A stretch of DNA of 64,000 bases. Origin: Drosophila pseudoobscura. Taxonomy: Eukaryota; Arthropoda; Insecta; Diptera; Drosophilidae. The notes below the pieces were generated by a model, which was given only the letters and a program-made list of their open reading frames with translations, did no database searches and was not told the DNA's origin. The DNA lies in the NCBI RefSeq assembly GCF_009870125.1, contig NC_046681.1, forward strand, positions 13,715,001 to 13,779,000, given 5' to 3'. Below are positions 59,176 to 64,000 of this stretch, one piece after another. Both the position numbers and the translations under genes were made by a program. Position 1 is the first letter of the stretch. The number at the start of each line of letters is the position of its first letter.

Positions 59176-61194
59176 TGGGGGCATAGGAGAATGAAAGGGC
59201 AATTGTTGGGGAGACAGAGAAAAAAGAGATGGTAGAGGGTATCTTTCGACTGAGGGATACCTCTAAGTATCTAAAAAAAAACTATGTCTCCTTATGAGAA
59301 ATGCAAAGAGACTCCTTTTTGCATAGCGGGGAACATATTTGTTTCCTTTTAAAGGGTTATTGAAATATAGTTAGGTATTTAGACTTTGGCTTGGATATAC
59401 TGGCCTCTTTCCATTAAATATACCCTTCAACTGCAGGACTACGCCGACTACCAGGGGGTATAAAAACGTTAACAATGCAAAATTGAAAAGTAAATGTGAA
59501 AATCGTGTTTTAAATGCCTTCAACGTCAAACTGGCTCTCTTTCTCTCTCTCTCTCTCTCTTTCTGTTTGGCTTTTCTCTGGTGGAAAACACTTTTCGACA
59601 CTTTGGCATTTATCAAGCGACTGCAGAAGGCTGACAAAACAATTTAAAATTGTTTTGCCAAGAGCCCGAAACTAATTGAAATGTTTGGCTAGGTCAAACG
59701 TATAGTACGAGTAACATACGAGTGTGTCGAGACGAGTGTCCTTAACAGATGGCCTCTACAGAAGGTAATTCAAGTACGGAATGGCTAAGAGGTTCTTAAA
59801 TTTCTTAAATTTACCAAAAGGAACGCTTCGCTCTCGTCTGTTAAATTAATTTTCACCACTTATGCGCTAGATTAACCAGCGCCAAAACGCCAAGACCGAC
59901 CCGACCCGACCCGACCCCCCAGCTAGTGCTCTTTCGTTGCACTCATTAGGAGACGCACGACCGCATGCCAGATGGCAGCAATTTCCACTTTGTCTTTGAG
60001 GCTACAGTGAGTCCTCGATAGAGTGGGCCAACAGAAGAAAAGGTTCCACATTCAGTCCATTCCACATCGATTCCATGCGAATTTCCACACGAAATACTTT
60101 GAATATTTCTCTAAAGTGCACTCTTGCGGCCATTCACTGTAGTGCTCCATAGCCGTCCTCGCTGCCTTGTCATTTGCTGCTCTCATGAGCGTGTTAAAAT
60201 TGCGTTCAAATGCAAATGTCGCGGACCCATGACCGAGCAAGAGGAAACCCAAGTCCTTCCATTACCCACAGTCGTATCCTTAACCGACACTCCCCTTTAG
60301 CCGGGCTGCAAATGGAAAGGCTTATAAATTATGCAAGGTGTTCTTTTTTGTGGGTTGCACTGTGTGGCATGGGGCAGGGGAGGACAGCCGGCGGACAGCG
60401 AACACAGCGGACACTGTCAGCCCGCTCATCCTTCATTCGGGGGCCTGCATTTCGGCCCGGCTATGACGGGGGGCGTGGCTGCGAGAGTGGGAGACCTCCC
60501 TCTGTTGATTCTACTACTCGTCGTTGAGCTGTTGTTCTCCTTAATAGCTCCCAGCATTGACTTTTGTTTGTGTTTGTGGCTTGTCACCCAAAACACAGCT
60601 CGAGGAATACGAATACTCCAGAGATTTGCATCACAAAGCAAGGGATTCTGCGGCCGGGATTGGGATTGCCCCAGAGGCGTTGGATATTTAGTGGTTAAAG
60701 AAAACATTTAAAGAAAGGTTCTTCATATACAAATCCCTACTTATTACAGCATTAAATATATAATGTATCTTTAGTCATCTCGTATGCGACCGCTCCTCCT
60801 CCGGCCACATCTCTGCCCCATTGACTTTCTGCATTTCAATTAATGCTAATGTCCAAAGGCATCGTCTGCTCCTCCGTCGTCAGGAGGCAGCTGCACTGCG
60901 CCTAAATGTATGCAATGGCTGCGACAATTAGCGTGATTTTCAACGGTTGATAGAACTTTGGGGAGCTACAGAATGTGGGGATCGTGCTGCAGCGAGAGGA
61001 GAATAAGGGACAAGACGTGCTGCCGTGAGGGGTGGAGTGGGAGGGAAATCGTGCCGCAGGGAAATGCAAATCAAGCAGAAATGCCGCACAGCAAACGACA
61101 CAAAAACAAATCGCCAACTGCAGCCGCCACCACCGCCGACTGCCTGGCCGCATTTTGTATTCCAGTTGCAACGAGAGCGAGAAGCCGAAGCAGA

Positions 61195-61226
<32 letters not shown>

Positions 61227-62230
61227 AAACAATTCCTTCGAATTCAATTTGTCTCCAGGGTGCAGCGAGGGGCAGGAATCAGGAAGAGGCAGCTAGGGGC
61301 ACGGGACAGGGATCAGTTTGGGGCAGGCGGAAGCGGAACTGATGGAAGGGAAACAAGGAACTGCCGTTGACAAGTCGCTGGGGCTGTGGCACGTAAAAGG
61401 GCCCCCGGACGCGGTTCCATTGTCTTGGCCTGACACGTGTGCAACATGCAGCATTGGACGGACGGGCAGCTTTTGTAGCTGCCACGAATGGGCATATGTG
61501 TGGCAGGGTACAGCGAGGGTATATTGGCCAGAAAAAGCCAAGGAAAGTATAGGAAAGGGGTATCCTTTTGTCTTCCCTTTTATTCAATGCCTTCCCGCAC
61601 CTGTCAGTGTCGCTTACAGCGGGCCAAAAAAAATATAAACTGATAAAAAAGAAGACTCCTCTCCCTTCCAGGTGGCAGTTTCAGCAACTTTTTCATGGCT
61701 ACAACTTTTATGCGCCCGATTTGACAAGTCAAGATTGTTGTCCTTCTCTGCGGCTGCTGCTGCTGTCTTTCGAAGTTGGGTTGTTCCTGCCGCATGCCCC
61801 TTATTACGGCACCCACGTTCCACTTTACTCTTACAACTCTTGCCGCACACTGCATGTGGTTACAGAGGGACACCCCAGAGACCCTTCAAAATAGTTGGAG
61901 ACCTCTTCCTAACTCTCTCTCTCTCTCTCTGTCTCGCTAGTGCCAGGACATGGACAGAGGCGTGGTTCAAGAGCAGATGGGGATGCAATGCGGCTAAACA
62001 GTTGAAGAAACTTTTGAGGGGAGAAGATACAACAGGAACTCGAGGAGTTAGATGATGATTCTATCAGGAGAAACAGGGAATACAGCAAAAGACACCCCTT
62101 CTAACATTACATTTGCTTACCTCCGCTCCGCTCCGCTATATCCCAATTCCTTGCAGGCTCTGCGAGTGTGCCCTTTCCCCTCTCCACTCTCCCACAGCTC
62201 CTATGTGCCTGCCCCTACTTGATGCACGAT

Positions 62231-62254
62231 GTGTGTGGGTGTGTGTGTGTGTGT
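62231..62254 (+). repeat. (GT)n microsatellite
   Basis: A GTGTGTGGGTGTGTGTGTGT run in noncoding DNA. Confidence 0.8.
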
Positions 62255-64000
62255 AATGAGTGTGAAAAGTTCATTAAAGTTGCACGTGCGAAATTATATG
62301 AAATTTTAAGTGCTTGACTGTTGGCCGCGCGTCAGGAGCATAGCCCTAGCTTCCTGCTAGAGCGAACGGCGACTGGAGCGACTGGAGCGACAGGATGCGG
62401 AAGTGAAAATTATTTTCCCCAGACATTTTGCGCCGTTGTTTACGCTTAATTGCAGTCGCCGTTGCAATCATTATTTTCTCTTCCCAAATGATTTATTATT
62501 TAATTGAAAAATAAATGCTTCCTTCCGTGGGGATACGTTTCCAGAGCATGGGGAATAGGGTAAGGAATTAGCCCAATTTTAATCTCCCAATCGGAAAACC
62601 CCGCAGGCCGTTTCAAATGTCACATAAATATTTATTCAAATGGTTTTCCAACCCAATGATTTCTATGTTTTTTCCCCGAATCTAAGGCGAAAGTATTTAA
62701 GTGGAATTCACACCTCATTCGGGCGCAGGGTCCCGCAACCCATTCAAATGTCAAGCGCACAATTTTGATTGATTTTTCTGCCCGAACGGTTTCAATTACA
62801 GGACTCCTATCTCTATCGCCATCCATACCCTCCAAATGAACACATTCCATGCCCGCCCGGCTTTTACAATAACAAAAGTCATGCTGTGAAACCTCTCATT
62901 CCCCCCCCACTTCTCATCCCTCATCAACCTGTTGCATTCTCCCCCCAAAAATCAACTGTGATTCCCGCTTCACTGGAGAAAACGCCAATAAAAATGGCAA
63001 AGAAGATCTCGCTTCTGCCCTCTCTGTCAGGGTCTGCCCCGAAAAACTGTCGCTGACACTTACAAATTGGATTTTGCGACAGGAACAACAACAGAATCTG
63101 AAGGACACCCAATTATCGGTAGATGGCATAAAAAATCGCTTAAACGAAGATCCCAGATAAATAATGTGGCATGTAAATAACAACAAATCAATTTTTAAAT
63201 AGACAAAATGAACCCGAACGTACAACCAAAGACCCACAGCAGGATCCGGGCTCTGCAAGTCCTCGTCCTCCGCCTGACAACAATGAACCCTCTTCACTAA
63301 TATGGGACGTGGGATGTGTTTGTGTCTGTACAGTGGTACCTGTACCTGTACTGCTTAAAGATTGCCCCAACCTAATGAAAATACTCATAGAATTGCTATT
63401 CCTGACCCTCGTTCGTGTAATTAGAACGGTGTTCCCTGTCTTCAAAGATTTGGCAAAGCTAAAGGTAGAATGTATGTTGACTCCATCATGCCCTTTTCAG
63501 TATTCAACAGATTTACTTGTAACTTGCAACCACTGTGCTATGGGCCTCGGCACAAAAAGGGTCTTTGTCTCTGTCAGTGGCAGTGGCAGGCACTTTCACT
63601 TAGCCGATGCCGATGCCAATGGCGATGGCGATGGCTTTGATAGATTCAAGTTCACAGTCGGACGCCAGGTAAGCCATCCGTCTGGCCGTCATTCTACCTC
63701 CTCTGCCTCCGTTACCGTCCCACGACTGGGCCTCATTCGGCGGTTGTTAGCATCTCTTTTGGGACGGAATAGGTTGGCCTGTTCATGCGGTTCATTGACA
63801 TGGCCATCAGTGGGGGATAAGGCTACGGATAAGGATGAAGGTAGGTTAGAGAGTAGCAGATTTAATTTTGATTAATTGCGGCAAATGTTATGCTAATTTG
63901 TTGGCACTTTTTTGGATGACTGCCTCGGGCTACCGTCGTCCCTCCTGCCACTCTGTCTGCCTGTCGCCTGCCTCTCTACTGATTTTGGATAAGCCTGTAA

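Larger units (their letters stand above)
45660..64000. other. 18 kb region with no convincing gene
   Basis: I see no supported gene from here to the window end. Open frames, including a 244-codon one at 55484-56218 and a 188-codon one at 63309-63875, begin at non-ATG codons or run through low-complexity and CACAC/CAGCAG sequence with no splice pattern or family motif. The DNA holds many simple repeats (see separate entries) and AT-rich spacer. It could be a large intron of a gene outside the window or a regulatory domain; the sequence alone does not decide. Confidence 0.4.

Noticed and set aside
59220-59470. GGGTATCT…GGGTATAA pair resembling DINE-like ends
   Set aside because: No internal DINE-1 core between the ends, so only a weak resemblance.
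63309-63875. 188-codon open frame near the window end
   Set aside because: It starts at a non-ATG codon and has repeats (GCCGATGCC, GGCGATGGC) giving low complexity; no family motif. A partial gene cannot be excluded but is not supported.
1-64000. CRISPR arrays, phage or toxin-antitoxin systems
   Set aside because: None seen, as expected for an insect nuclear genome; the repeats found are microsatellites and transposon remnants.

Overview
The window is insect DNA, almost certainly Drosophila and most likely an obscura-group species. It has short 49-90 nt introns with Drosophila splice signals, DRE and Ohler motif 1 promoters, and degenerate DINE-1 (INE-1/SGM-type Helitron-related) repeats. 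Its genes read clearly as fly proteins: phosphomevalonate kinase, Hakai, PCNA2, an Armitage/MOV10-family helicase, Cks30A, Eaat1 and a LEM-domain protein. Hakai/PCNA2 and Cks30A/Eaat1 both fit Muller element B. Species and map positions are inferred from memory, not searched.

Layout. 1.35-6.85 kb (+): an unrecognised Cys-rich, then low-complexity protein with two alternative C-termini. 7.56-8.18 kb (-): phosphomevalonate kinase, convergent with it. 9.42-10.85 kb (-): Hakai, divergent from PCNA2 (11.34-12.17 kb, +). A DINE-1 copy follows directly after PCNA2. 13.3-18.34 kb (+): a transcription unit with a duplicated leader exon that appears to carry two reading frames, a 90-residue protein and then a 1,170-residue SF1 helicase. 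19.60-19.91 kb (+): Cks30A. 20.74-20.97 kb (+): a possible tiny two-exon gene. 22.8-31.4 kb (+): Eaat1, with a probable distant leader exon and a 1.1 kb 3' UTR. 31.5-32.2 kb: a second DINE-1 copy. 33.32-35.07 kb (+): a tail-anchored LEM-domain protein. 42.37-42.77 and 43.27-43.67 kb (+): a tandem pair of intronless 133-residue paralogues. 45.11-45.43 kb (-): a secreted Kunitz protein. From 45.4 kb to the end, and from 35.1 to 42.4 kb, I see no convincing gene, only simple repeats, small tandem repeats and AT-rich noncoding DNA.

The genes are mostly unrelated housekeeping neighbours: isoprenoid synthesis, the m6A writer and E3 ligase factor Hakai, a PCNA variant, a piRNA-type helicase and a CDK subunit. 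They share TATA-less promoters with GGTATATTT-type repeats and Ohler motif 1. Then come the glial glutamate transporter and lineage-specific small genes. I found no phage-like, CRISPR or toxin system. The least ordinary items are the two-frame helicase unit with its duplicated leader exon, the GC-AG intron in Hakai, and the LEM gene whose spliced and unspliced forms both end in a hydrophobic tail.
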